Part shown: piece by piece, positions 38,349 through 47,031 of the stretch
Layout: each line of letters opens with the position of its first letter
Numbering within the stretch: position 1 is the first letter of the stretch
Assembly (NCBI RefSeq): GCF_036409155.1
Contig: NZ_JAZGLW010000001.1
Location: 2,728,001-2,792,000, forward strand
Length of the DNA: 64,000 nt
Direction: 5' to 3'
From: Mycobacterium sp. 050128
GTDB taxonomy: Bacteria; Actinomycetota; Actinomycetes; Mycobacteriales; Mycobacteriaceae
The notes under the pieces: generated by a model
Told to the model about the DNA's origin: nothing
Databases searched by the model: none
The model's input: only the letters and a program-made list of their open reading frames with translations
Translations under genes and position numbers: made by a program

Positions 38349-40129
38349 TCGTTGGCGTGCAACAGCGGTCGCAGCCGCTGGGTCTTCTCCGGCGTCCACC
38401 CGGGCGGTGACAACACCGCGGCCCAGCCGTTGGCGACGTCGGCGACGTAGCGATGGCCGTGGCCGTCGGGCACGTCCACGGCGACGGCCATATCCGCCGA
38501 CACCTGCAGGAAGGTCACCACCGGGATCCACCGTGTTTGCGGCAGCACGTCATAGCCGCGCCCCTCGCGTAGCCAGTCCGGTTTGCTGAACAGCAGATCC
38601 GGCGTCCACCAGGCGATCGGGTCGGACGCGTGCTGCAAATACACCACCCGCGGTGCGCCCCACGGATCCTTGGGGCGGTCCAGATTGCCTGGGCGAGCGA
38701 CGAATCGGACGTTGTGGCCGTCGTTGTAGATGGGCAACCACTCCGGCGAGCCGGCGTCGCGGGTGGCGGTCAGGTCCGTCCAGATGGTGTTGTTGAACGT
38801 CGGGCCGCTGAACAGCGCGCCGTCGGTGCGGGCCAGGACGTTGTTGAGGCTCATGAACGGCGCCTCACCGCCGAACGAGCCCAGGCTCTCACCGAACACC
38901 ACGAGCTTGGGGCGGTGTCCCTCGGGCAGCTGCCGGATCAGTCTGTCGACGGCCTCGAACAGTGCCTGGCCGGCGTGCCGCGCGTTCTCCTTGTCCACCA
39001 GAAACGACAGCCAGCTCGGCAGGAACGAGTACTGCATGCTGACTATCGCCGAGTTGCCGTTGTACATGTATTCCAGTGCCGAGGCTTCGGCTTCGTTGAT
39101 CCAGCCGGTGCCGGTAGTCGTTGCGACCGCGACGATCTCGCGCTGTAGGCCGCCCTCGCGTTGCAGTTCGCGTGCCGCCAGCTCAGCGGTCGCGGTGATG
39201 CCATCGGCGGAATTCAGGCCGGCGTAGGCGCGGATCGGTTCGGTGGCCGGGGCTCCGTTGAAACTGCTCAGCTGTTCGGTTGTCGGGCTGCCGCTGACGA
39301 AGATGCGGCCCTGGTGGCCCAGCGATTCCCACGACACCAGCGACTGCGGACCGCCAGAGCGCAGTGAACTTTTCGGCGGCCCGACCGCGGGATTCATCTC
39401 GTTGTTGGCCGACGCGAATGTGTTGTTCATGGTGCGCATCGCGAACTTGAGCACGACGCCGTTGAGCAGGGTGATCGTCAACGTCACGAGCAGGACCACC
39501 ACAATGGTCACCGACAGCCGAAACGGTGCGATCCGGTCCAGTTTTTGCACCAGGAAACTGACCAGAACCCGGATGGCCTGGCCGATTTCGACGACGGTGA
39601 ACAGCACGATGATGGACAGGATCGCGGCGATCGGGTAGTCGTACCACTGCAGATGCGCGATACCCATCAGATCGCGTACGTCGTCCTGCCATACGTGGAA
39701 CCAGATCGCCATCAGCACCTGGCCCACCACGGCGACCGGGATCAGCACCTTCCACGCCCACCGCGGCGGCGGCGGGCTGTAGTTCGTGGTGCGCAGGTAG
39801 CGCACCAGCCAGACCGAAAAGACGCCCAGCCCATAACCGATGGCGCCGGAGAAGCCGCTGACCAACGCCTGGAAAATCGCGCCGCGGGGCAGCAGCGATG
39901 GCGTCAGCGAGAACCAGATGAAGATGAGACCGACCGCGGTGCCGGTAAAGGTGTAGTGGCGCACCCAAAACGGCTTGGTCGCGATGTCCGTCAGCTCGTC
40001 GGTGCTTTCCGGCCCGGTTTCGGGTTCGGTGGCGACGCCCGCAGCCGCGGCGTCTGGCGGCCCCGCGAGTTTGTCTGCGCCGGCGGTTGATTCGTCGTCG
40101 GCGCGGGTCGCAGAACCTGACTCGCTCAC
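38345..40129 (-). CDS. Membrane-anchored alpha/beta hydrolase family protein
   Basis: A 594-residue protein like Rv1069c. The first 65 residues are acidic and disordered; about five hydrophobic helices follow (around 78-95, 100-115, 140-160, 175-200 and 220-245, for example LSVTIVVVLLVTLTITLLNG). The large C-terminal domain is an alpha/beta hydrolase with nucleophile motif VFGESLGSFGGEA and later TRWIPVVTFLQ. The active site probably faces the cell envelope. The substrate is unknown; the adjacent echA genes do not clarify it. Confidence 0.87.
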   Translation of the reverse strand: MSESGSATRADDESTAGADKLAGPPDAAAAGVATEPETGPESTDELTDIATKPFWVRHYTFTGTAVGLIFIWFSLTPSLLPRGAIFQALVSGFSGAIGYGLGVFSVWLVRYLRTTNYSPPPPRWAWKVLIPVAVVGQVLMAIWFHVWQDDVRDLMGIAHLQWYDYPIAAILSIIVLFTVVEIGQAIRVLVSFLVQKLDRIAPFRLSVTIVVVLLVTLTITLLNGVVLKFAMRTMNNTFASANNEMNPAVGPPKSSLRSGGPQSLVSWESLGHQGRIFVSGSPTTEQLSSFNGAPATEPIRAYAGLNSADGITATAELAARELQREGGLQREIVAVATTTGTGWINEAEASALEYMYNGNSAIVSMQYSFLPSWLSFLVDKENARHAGQALFEAVDRLIRQLPEGHRPKLVVFGESLGSFGGEAPFMSLNNVLARTDGALFSGPTFNNTIWTDLTATRDAGSPEWLPIYNDGHNVRFVARPGNLDRPKDPWGAPRVVYLQHASDPIAWWTPDLLFSKPDWLREGRGYDVLPQTRWIPVVTFLQVSADMAVAVDVPDGHGHRYVADVANGWAAVLSPPGWTPEKTQRLRPLLHAND

Positions 40130-40138
40130 GAGAGCATC

Positions 40139-40933
40139 TTAGCGATGCGTGAAGTGAGGGTCCCGTTTCTCGACGAATGCCGCCATCCCCTCGGACTGGT
40201 CTTCGGTCGCGAAGGCGGAATGGAACAGCCGGCGTTCGTAGAGAAGTCCCTCGGCCAGGGTGGACTCGAAGGCACGGTTGACGGCTTCTTTGGCCATCCG
40301 CGACGCCGAAAGCGACATCTGCGAAATCGTGGTGGCGACGGCCTTGGCCTCGCTCAGCAGGTCGCCGGCCGGCACCACTCGCGACACCAGGCCGCTGCGT
40401 TCGGCTTCTTCGGCGCCGATGGTGCGACCGGTCAGGATCAGGTCCATCGCCTTGGCCTTGCCGATGGCGCGGGTGAGACGCTGCGAACCGCCCATGCCCG
40501 GCAGCACACCGAGTTTGATCTCGGGCTGGCCGAATTTCGCGTTGTCGGCCGCGATCAGCAGGTCGCACATCATCGCCAACTCGCAGCCGCCGCCGAGCGC
40601 GTATCCGGCCACCGCGGCGATGGTCGGGGTGCGCACGGCGGACAGCTTGCCCCAGGTGGCAAAGAAGTCGGAGCCGAACGCGTCGGCGAAGCTCAGCCCG
40701 GCCATCTCCTTGATGTCGGCGCCCGCGGCGAAGGCCTTGCCGCCCGCACCGGTGATGATGATGGCGCCGATGCCCGGATCGTTGTCGAATTCTGTTGCGG
40801 CGCTGGTGACTTCGTTCATCACCTGGCTGTTGAGCGCGTTGAGCGCCTGCGGCCGGTTCAGCGTGATCGTCCCGACCCGCTCGTCGCGCTCGACCAGGAT
40901 GGTTTCGTAGCTTGCTGGGGTGTCTTCGCTCAT
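40139..40933 (-). CDS. echA8: Enoyl-CoA hydratase EchA8
   Basis: A crotonase-fold enzyme of 264 residues that hydrates trans-2-enoyl-CoA in beta-oxidation. The CoA and oxyanion-hole segments are [18 protein letters not shown] and [20 protein letters not shown]; the two catalytic Glu are in GGGCELAM and [13 protein letters not shown]. It is followed in M. tuberculosis by the same neighbours. It lies 13 bases after the stop of echA9 on the same strand, so they form a two-gene unit, perhaps with the hydrolase gene downstream. Confidence 0.95.
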   Translation of the reverse strand: MSEDTPASYETILVERDERVGTITLNRPQALNALNSQVMNEVTSAATEFDNDPGIGAIIITGAGGKAFAAGADIKEMAGLSFADAFGSDFFATWGKLSAVRTPTIAAVAGYALGGGCELAMMCDLLIAADNAKFGQPEIKLGVLPGMGGSQRLTRAIGKAKAMDLILTGRTIGAEEAERSGLVSRVVPAGDLLSEAKAVATTISQMSLSASRMAKEAVNRAFESTLAEGLLYERRLFHSAFATEDQSEGMAAFVEKRDPHFTHR

Positions 40934-40946
40934 CCAAATCGCCTTT

Positions 40947-41996
40947 CTAGAAGCTCAAGTCGTCGTCGACCGGCGCGAAATACGCCTCGATGTCGGCCGC
41001 GGAGACCGCGGCGAAGTTCGGCGGCGACCACTTCGGATTGCGATCCTTGTCGATGATCTGCGCCCGAATGCCTTCCACCAGATCGTGCGAGCGGGCCGAG
41101 GCCGACGACACCCGATAGTCCTGGACCAGAACATCTTCCAGCGTTTCCGTCTTCGCGGCCCGGCGCACCGCCTCCAGCGTCACCGACACCGCGATGGGGG
41201 ATCGGGTGCCGATCAGGTCGGCGGCGTCGCGCGCCGGCCCGGCGTCGTGACGGCGCAGCGCCGCGATGATGTCCTCGACGGTGTCACCGGCAAAGCATTC
41301 GTCGATCCAATATCGTTGCGCGACAAGATCACTCGGTGGCGGCTCTACGGCGTGCGCGGCCAGTGCGCTCTCGATGCTGTCGTCGACGATTGCTTGGCGC
41401 AGCGCTTCGAGTCGGTCGTGGGGGACGTAGTGGTCGGCGAAGCCCAGCGCGATCGCGTCGGCTCCGGAAAACGGTGCGCCGGTCAGCGCGGCGTACAGGC
41501 CGAGGGCTCCGGGCGCCCGGGACAGCAGAAACGCCCCGCCGACGTCGGGGATGAAGCCGATGCCCACCTCCGGCATTGCCACCTTTGACGTTTCGGTGAC
41601 CACGCGAACGCTGCCGTGCGCGCTGACGCCGACCCCGCCGCCCATCACGATGCCGTCCATCAACGACACGTACGGCTTGGCGAACCGGCCGATCTGACCG
41701 TTGAGCAGATACTCGTCGCGCCAGAATTTCCGTACCTCGACGCCATCCTTGCGGGCGCTGTGGTAGACCGCGACCACGTCGCCACCGGCGCACAACCCGC
41801 GCTCGCCGGCCCCGGACAGCACCACAGCGCGCACCGCATCGTCGTGTTCCCAGCGCGCCAGCAGGGGGCTCAACACGTCGACCATCGTCTGGTTCAGCGA
41901 GTTGATTGCCTTGGGGCGGTTGAGCGTGATCAGGCCGACGCCATTGTCGACACGGGCCAAAATCTCGTCGGAACCCTCGGTCGCGCCTTCGGTCAC
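40947..41996 (-). CDS. echA9: Enoyl-CoA hydratase / 3-hydroxyisobutyryl-CoA hydrolase family protein EchA9
   Basis: A 349-residue crotonase-superfamily protein of the 3-hydroxyisobutyryl-CoA hydrolase type used in valine catabolism. Key parts are [69 protein letters not shown] and the C-terminal [20 protein letters not shown]. The frame extends to 42221; GTG at 41996 is chosen because GAGAGG lies upstream and the length then matches the orthologue (about 345). Hydrolase activity is more likely than hydratase activity by family, not proven. Confidence 0.92.
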   Translation of the reverse strand: MTEGATEGSDEILARVDNGVGLITLNRPKAINSLNQTMVDVLSPLLARWEHDDAVRAVVLSGAGERGLCAGGDVVAVYHSARKDGVEVRKFWRDEYLLNGQIGRFAKPYVSLMDGIVMGGGVGVSAHGSVRVVTETSKVAMPEVGIGFIPDVGGAFLLSRAPGALGLYAALTGAPFSGADAIALGFADHYVPHDRLEALRQAIVDDSIESALAAHAVEPPPSDLVAQRYWIDECFAGDTVEDIIAALRRHDAGPARDAADLIGTRSPIAVSVTLEAVRRAAKTETLEDVLVQDYRVSSASARSHDLVEGIRAQIIDKDRNPKWSPPNFAAVSAADIEAYFAPVDDDLSF

Positions 41997-42266
41997 GCCG
42001 TCGCCTCTCAGTCTGTTTGCGGGCTGTTGCGGGTCGCAATCTGTGCCCAGGGTGTCGCCGCGATGACTTCTGGGCCTTGACCAGCAATCTAGATCGTGAC
42101 AACCGACGCGATGCCCGCGGGTAAGGATTATGTTTGAGCGGCGACAGTCCACCCAGCCCGGATATACCCTGAACACACCGGTTCCGTTGGGAACTTGGGA
42201 AGGCGACTGATCGTTGAGCAAGTGTTCGCACGGCTCGAAGCCACAGTCTTAAGAGAGGATCCGACG

Positions 42267-43112
42267 GTGCGGGAGACCAGCAACCCGGTATTTCGTTCGC
42301 TGCCCAAGCAGAGTGGCGGATATGCGCAATTCGGCACTGGCGCGGCCCAGATGCAGCAGGGGTACTACCAAGCTGACCCCTACACGGCTCCGTACCAGGA
42401 GGCCAAGGCCACCCGCCCGGTGACCATCGACGACGTCGTCACCAAGACCGGCATCACGCTCGGCGTGCTGACTGTCTCGGCGATCGTCTCCTACTTCCTG
42501 GTGACCAACAACTTCGCCCTGGCGATGCCGTTGACCCTGATCGGCGCGCTGGGCGGTTTCGCGCTCGTGATGATCGCGACGTTCGGCCGCAAGCAGGACA
42601 ACCCGGGGATCGTGCTCAGCTACGCCGTCCTCGAGGGCCTATTCCTCGGCGCGGTCTCGTTTGTCTTCGCCAACTTCCAGGTGTCGCACGTCAACGCGGG
42701 CGCGCTGATCGGTGAGGCGGTCCTGGGTACCTTCGGGGTGTTCTTCGGGATGCTCGTCGTCTACAAGACCGGCGCCATCCGGGTGACCCCGAAATTCACC
42801 CGCTGGGTGGTCGGCGCGATGTTCGGTGCGCTGGCCCTGATGATCGGCAACCTGGTGCTCGGCATGTTCGGTGTCGGCGGCGGAGCGGGTCTGGGTCTGC
42901 GCAGCGGTGGACCGCTGGCGATCCTGTTCTCGCTGGTCGTGATCGGCATCGCCGCGTTCAGCTTCCTGATCGACTTCGACGCGGCCGACCAGATGATCCG
43001 CGCGGGAGCTCCCGAGAAGGCGGCGTGGGGCATCGCGCTCGGCCTGACCGTGACGCTGGTCTGGCTGTACCTGGAGATCCTGCGTCTGCTCAGTTATCTG
43101 CAGAACGATTAG
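42267..43112 (+). CDS. Bax inhibitor-1 / YccA family membrane protein
   Basis: A 281-residue protein with a hydrophilic N-terminus of about 70 residues (AQFGTGAAQMQQGYYQADPY) and seven helices, for example ITLGVLTVSAIVSYFLV, LTLIGALGGFALVMIATFG, LSYAVLEGLFLGAVSFVFA and ILFSLVVIGIAAFSFLIDFD. The last contains the Asp pair conserved in the BI-1 family, which forms pH-sensitive Ca2+ leak channels. GTG at 42267 follows AAGAGAGG; the frame runs back to 42195. It matches Rv1072. A strong hairpin terminator follows. Confidence 0.9.
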   Translation: MRETSNPVFRSLPKQSGGYAQFGTGAAQMQQGYYQADPYTAPYQEAKATRPVTIDDVVTKTGITLGVLTVSAIVSYFLVTNNFALAMPLTLIGALGGFALVMIATFGRKQDNPGIVLSYAVLEGLFLGAVSFVFANFQVSHVNAGALIGEAVLGTFGVFFGMLVVYKTGAIRVTPKFTRWVVGAMFGALALMIGNLVLGMFGVGGGAGLGLRSGGPLAILFSLVVIGIAAFSFLIDFDAADQMIRAGAPEKAAWGIALGLTVTLVWLYLEILRLLSYLQND

Positions 43113-43124
43113 CTTCTCTCACGC

Positions 43125-43160
43125 AAAAAGCCGGTTTGCCTTCGGGCGGGCCGGCTTTTT
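43125..43160 (+). terminator. Rho-independent terminator after the Bax-inhibitor-like gene
   Basis: AAAAAGCCGG (43125-43134) pairs with CCGGCTTTTT (43151-43160), with a short inner pairing around TTCG. The A-run and T-run make it a classical intrinsic terminator in either direction, which is rare in mycobacteria. Confidence 0.92.
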
Positions 43161-43176
43161 CGTACGGGAAGTTCCT

Positions 43177-43307
43177 GCCCCGCCGCATCCGCTAGCCGCC
43201 CCGCCGCATCCGCTAGCCGCCCCGCCGCATCCGCTAGCCGCCCCGCCGCATCCGCTAGCCGCCCCGCCGCATCCGCTAGCCGCCCCGGGCTAGCCGCCCC
43301 GCCGCAT
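43177..43307. repeat. 21-bp minisatellite, five perfect copies plus partial copies
   Basis: Five identical 21-base units starting GCCCCGCCGCATCCGCTAGC run from 43177 to 43281. A 14-base shortened unit (43282-43295) and a 12-base partial unit (43296-43307) follow. It lies between a terminator and copy 2 of the GTGTGCG element, outside any gene. Perfect identity suggests recent expansion, as in mycobacterial VNTR/MIRU loci. Confidence 0.95.
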
Positions 43308-43308
43308 C

Positions 43309-43363
43309 GAGTGTGCGGCCAGGGCGGGGTAACCCGGCGTGTCGCCGCCCAGGACGCACACTC
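43309..43363. repeat. Dispersed GTGTGCG...CGCACAC element, copy 2
   Basis: A 55-base element with perfect 9-base inverted ends, GAGTGTGCG (43309-43317) and CGCACACTC (43355-43363), and a core CCCGGCGTGTCGCCGCCC shared with copy 1 near 5497. It lies at the 3' end of fadA on the side facing the Bax-inhibitor-like gene, again a convergent junction. Confidence 0.7.
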
Positions 43364-43378
43364 AACGGTCGAAAAGAG

Positions 43379-44596
43379 CTAGCTGAGCCGCTCGATCACC
43401 ATCGCCATGCCCTGGCCACCGCCAACGCACATGGTCTCTAGGCCGAACGTCTTGTCGTAGGTCTGCAGGTTGTTGATCAGCGTGGCGGCGATCCGGGCGC
43501 CGGTCATGCCGAACGGGTGCCCCAGCGCGATCGCGCCACCGGAGACATTCAGCTTGTCCTCGTCCATGCCCAGCTCCCGGGCCGAGCCCAGCACCTGGAC
43601 CGCGAAGGCCTCGTTGATCTCGTAGAGGTCGATGTCTTTGATCGACATGCCGGCCCGGGTCAGCGCCTTCTTGGACGCCTCGATCGGGCCCAGCCCCATG
43701 ATTTCCGGCGAGAGGCCGCTGACGCCGGTGGACACGATGCGGGCCAGCGGGGTCAGGCCCAGCTCCTTGGCCTTGGTGTCGCTCATGATCACCAGCGCCG
43801 CCGCGCCGTCGTTCAGCGGACAAGCGTTGCCCGCTGTCACGGTGCCGTTGGGCCGGAAGACCGGCTTGAGCTCGCTGATCTTCTCGTAGGTGGTGCCCGG
43901 CCGCGGACCGTCGTCGGTGCTCACCGTGGTGCCGTCGGGCAGTGTCACCGGCGAGATCTCCCGCTCGAAGAACCCGCTCTTGATGGCTTCCTCGGCGCGG
44001 TTCTGGCTGCGCACGCCCCAGTGGTCCTGGTCCTCGCGGCTCACGCCGGTGAGCAGTGCGACGTTCTCCGCCGTCTGCCCCATCGCGATGTAGACGTCGG
44101 GCAGGTTGTTGTCGGCGCGCGGGTCGTGCCACTCGTCGGCGCCGTTGGCCGCGGCCGCGGAGCGCTCCTGCGCCTCGCTGAACAGCGCGTTCTTGGTGTC
44201 CGGCCACGAGTCAGAGCTGCCCTTGGCGAAGCGGGACACCGTCTCCACACCCGCGGAGATGAACACGTCACCCTCGCCGGCCTTGATCGCGTGGAACGCC
44301 ATCCGGCTGGTCTGCAGGGACGACGAGCAATACCGGTTGACGGTGGTGCCGGGCAGGAAGTCGTAGCCCAGTTCGACGGCAACCACGCGCGCCAGGTTGA
44401 ATCCGGCCTCACCGCCGGGTTGGCCGCAGCCCAGGATCAGGTCGTCGATCTGATGCGGGTTGAGCGCGGGGACCTTGTCCAGCGCGGCCCGCACCATCTG
44501 GGCGGCCAGGTCGTCGGGCCGCATGCTGACCAGCGACCCCTTCATGGCCCGCCCGATCGGCGAGCGGGCGGCGGAGACGATGACGGCTTCGGGCAT
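43379..44596 (-). CDS. fadA3: Acetyl-CoA acetyltransferase (thiolase), FadA3-like
   Basis: A thiolase of 405 residues that cleaves 3-ketoacyl-CoA or condenses acetyl-CoA. The active nucleophile is the Cys in VNRYCSSSLQTS, the His of GGAIALGHPFGMTGAR and the second Cys in TMCVGGGQGMAM complete the site. The N-terminus MPEAVIVSAARSPIGRAMKG is typical. The frame extends to 44650 but ATG at 44596 fits the family and is preceded by GGAGGG. Equivalent to Rv1074c; a beta-oxidation role fits the nearby echA genes. Confidence 0.95.
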   Translation of the reverse strand: MPEAVIVSAARSPIGRAMKGSLVSMRPDDLAAQMVRAALDKVPALNPHQIDDLILGCGQPGGEAGFNLARVVAVELGYDFLPGTTVNRYCSSSLQTSRMAFHAIKAGEGDVFISAGVETVSRFAKGSSDSWPDTKNALFSEAQERSAAAANGADEWHDPRADNNLPDVYIAMGQTAENVALLTGVSREDQDHWGVRSQNRAEEAIKSGFFEREISPVTLPDGTTVSTDDGPRPGTTYEKISELKPVFRPNGTVTAGNACPLNDGAAALVIMSDTKAKELGLTPLARIVSTGVSGLSPEIMGLGPIEASKKALTRAGMSIKDIDLYEINEAFAVQVLGSARELGMDEDKLNVSGGAIALGHPFGMTGARIAATLINNLQTYDKTFGLETMCVGGGQGMAMVIERLS

Positions 44597-44688
44597 GACA
44601 GTTCCCTCCAAGATGCTTCGCTCGCGTGACAATACGGGTGGCACACCCACCCCGACGGGCTAGAGGCAAATCTATCGGTGCCGATTCG

Positions 44689-45648
44689 TCAGTTCGACGA
44701 CGGGGCGGCCTCGCTCGGCGACGGGCGCCGCCACAGCCGCGACATGGCGCTCAGCGGGGTGTGACCACCGCTGACCATGGGTGTCTCGGCGCGCGCGGCC
44801 AGGTTGAGCACCGGGCCCTCGATCTCTTCGCCCAGCGCATCGCAGAGCGCCACCAAAAGCTGCGCGGCGGCCAGGGCGTACGCGGTCGGCGAGGGGTGGA
44901 AGCCGTCGGCGGAGAACATCAGCTCGGGCGTCGCCCGGAATTGGGGAGCCAGCAGGTGCGCCAGCGGCACCGGCACCCCGCCGGCGGCTCGCACCGCCGC
45001 GGTCTGCGCGCGGGCGAGCTGTCGGGTCCGCGCGTGCGCCAACGATCGCAGCGGCTGGGGGATCGCGGAGATCACGCCAAGATCCGGGCAGGTACCGACG
45101 ATCACCACCGCGCCACGCGAACCCAGCTTGCGCACCGTGCGGCCCAGCCGTCGGGCGGACTGGCTGATCCCGTTCAGGGCGGTGACGTCGTTGGCGCCGA
45201 TCATCATCACGGCCGCATCCGGCGGTGACCCGGCGACGAACATCGCATCGACCTGCCCGCTGACGCCCTTTGAGGTCGCGCCGACAATGGCCTTGGTGCT
45301 CAACCGAATTCGCTTGCCGGTCTGCTCGGCGAGGCCGCGCGCGATCAGCACACCCGGCACTTCTTCGGCGCTCGCGCAGCCGTACCCGGTGGCGGTCGAG
45401 TCGCCGAAGATCATCACGTGCATGTCCGCGGACATGCCACGCTGCCACCGTTCCACCGGCCCGCCGCCGGGGCTGTAGACGCCGTCGGCGCGGGGCGGGA
45501 TGTCCCAGGCCCGGGGGATCACCGTGCGCGCGTGCGTCGCCTGGCCGACCAGCAGGTTCCGCGCGCCCAGATAGGCCGTACCTGTCGAGGCGACTGCGCC
45601 CGCCGTGGCCAGGGCGATTGTCGAAAGACGTGGCACCCTCACGGTCAC
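44689..45648 (-). CDS. SGNH/GDSL hydrolase family protein
   Basis: A 319-residue esterase-like protein. The N-terminal hydrophobic stretch (LSTIALATAGAVASTGTAYL) could be a signal anchor. Block I is MIFGDSTATGYG with the catalytic Ser, block III is MMIGANDVTAL with the oxyanion Asn, and block V is FSADGFHPSPTAYA with Asp and His. All catalytic residues are therefore present. It resembles Rv1075c, which has been described as an exported esterase. Convergent in context with nothing; it is divergent from lipU. Confidence 0.9.
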   Translation of the reverse strand: MTVRVPRLSTIALATAGAVASTGTAYLGARNLLVGQATHARTVIPRAWDIPPRADGVYSPGGGPVERWQRGMSADMHVMIFGDSTATGYGCASAEEVPGVLIARGLAEQTGKRIRLSTKAIVGATSKGVSGQVDAMFVAGSPPDAAVMMIGANDVTALNGISQSARRLGRTVRKLGSRGAVVIVGTCPDLGVISAIPQPLRSLAHARTRQLARAQTAAVRAAGGVPVPLAHLLAPQFRATPELMFSADGFHPSPTAYALAAAQLLVALCDALGEEIEGPVLNLAARAETPMVSGGHTPLSAMSRLWRRPSPSEAAPSSN

Positions 45649-45879
45649 GGGATCATTTTAGATCGGCTGTCGTGTTTGCGCGGACGGCCGACAAACAAAG
45701 CGGTCACGTTGTGAATCAGATGTGGTATCAAATCAGACTCTTCAAACGTTCCTTTAAGAAATGCCTGCGAAGCTAAGTTTAACGGGTTGGCTGAACGACT
45801 CGGCGCGCGATTTTGAACTGGGCGCTTGGCTTGCTCGTCACATGCTGTATCGCACTACAAAGGCGTAGGAGTGTCGAGC

Positions 45880-46947
45880 ATGACCGCACCTAGCAAGGTT
45901 TCCGGTGCACCCCGGAATGCCGGCCACCTTCGTGACCTGCTGAAGTCACGCAGGGCCGAGGCGCGCAAATTCGCTATCAGCGACGGCGCACCGGTCGAGG
46001 TCGTCGAATCCGGTCCCAGCGTCCAGGGGCGAGTAGCCACGCTGGCCTCACGCGTGACAATCCGGCCGATTCTGTCGGCCGGCAGCTACGCGCCCACGTT
46101 GCCCTGGCCGTGGGGTTTGATCGATTTTGCGGCCAAGGCGTTGCTGCCGGTAACGGCCACCGTGCGAAACACCGTGAAGTTGCCAAACGCGTCGGCGCAA
46201 CTGGTCCGCGCTCCGGGCGTGCTGCCCGCGGACGGCACCCGGCGGGTGGTGCTCTACTTCCACGGCGGTGCATTCCTGACCTGCGGAGCAAACTCTCACG
46301 GCCGGGTGGTCGAATCGATCTCGAAGTTTGCTGACACGCCCGTCCTGGTGGTCAACTACCGGCTGTTGCCCAAGCATTCGATCGGGATGGCGGTGCAGGA
46401 CTGTCACGACGCGTACCGCTGGCTTCGGCGGCGCGGCTACCAGCCGGATCAGATCGTTCTCGCCGGCGACTCCGCGGGCGGGTATCTCGCGCTGACGCTG
46501 GCGCAACGGCTGCAGGACGAAGGGGAGGAGCCCGCGGCGTTGGTGGCGATCTCGCCACTGCTGCAGCTGGCAAAGGAATACAAGCAAACGCATCCCAATA
46601 TCAAAACCGACGCGATGTTCGGGGCGAAGGCATTCGACGCGCTCGTCGAATTGGTTGCTAGCGCGGCGGAGAAGAACATCGTCGACGGCAAGGCCGAGCA
46701 GATCTACGAACCCCTCGACCACATCAAGCCCGGACTTCCGCGCACGCTGATCCACGTGTCGGGATCCGAGGTGCTGCTGCACGACGCGCGGTTAGCGGCG
46801 AGCAGGCTTGCGGCCGTTGGGGTGCCGGCCGAGGTACGGGTCTGGCCCGGCCAGGTTCACGACTTCCAGCTGGCGGCGCCGCTGGTGCCCGAGGCCGTGC
46901 GTTCGCTGCGCCAAATCGGGGAGTACATCCGCGAAGCCACCGGCTAG
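45880..46947 (+). CDS. lipU: Alpha/beta hydrolase, LipU-like lipase/esterase
   Basis: A 355-residue hormone-sensitive-lipase family enzyme. The oxyanion motif LYFHGGAFLTCGANSHG, the nucleophile GDSAGGYLAL, and the C-terminal His in WPGQVHDFQLAAP with an upstream acidic residue define the catalytic site. These enzymes hydrolyse short- to medium-chain esters. The frame starts at 45826, but ATG at 45880 has AGGAG (45867-45871) eight bases upstream. Its length and position match Rv1076. Confidence 0.93.
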   Translation: MTAPSKVSGAPRNAGHLRDLLKSRRAEARKFAISDGAPVEVVESGPSVQGRVATLASRVTIRPILSAGSYAPTLPWPWGLIDFAAKALLPVTATVRNTVKLPNASAQLVRAPGVLPADGTRRVVLYFHGGAFLTCGANSHGRVVESISKFADTPVLVVNYRLLPKHSIGMAVQDCHDAYRWLRRRGYQPDQIVLAGDSAGGYLALTLAQRLQDEGEEPAALVAISPLLQLAKEYKQTHPNIKTDAMFGAKAFDALVELVASAAEKNIVDGKAEQIYEPLDHIKPGLPRTLIHVSGSEVLLHDARLAASRLAAVGVPAEVRVWPGQVHDFQLAAPLVPEAVRSLRQIGEYIREATG

Positions 46948-47031
46948 TCGTTCGATGCTGCACGGCGGCCCGGACCCTATTGCACCGAGAGCGGGTGTGC
47001 GCGGCCAGAAATCGCCTGAGACGATAAGCGC

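Noticed and set aside
39183..40937. 584-codon minus-strand frame overlapping echA8 and the hydrolase gene
   Set aside because: Out-of-frame reading of two real genes on the same strand, dominated by Arg.
43177..43307. Possible CRISPR array
   Set aside because: The 21-base units are contiguous with no spacers and no cas genes, so it is a minisatellite.
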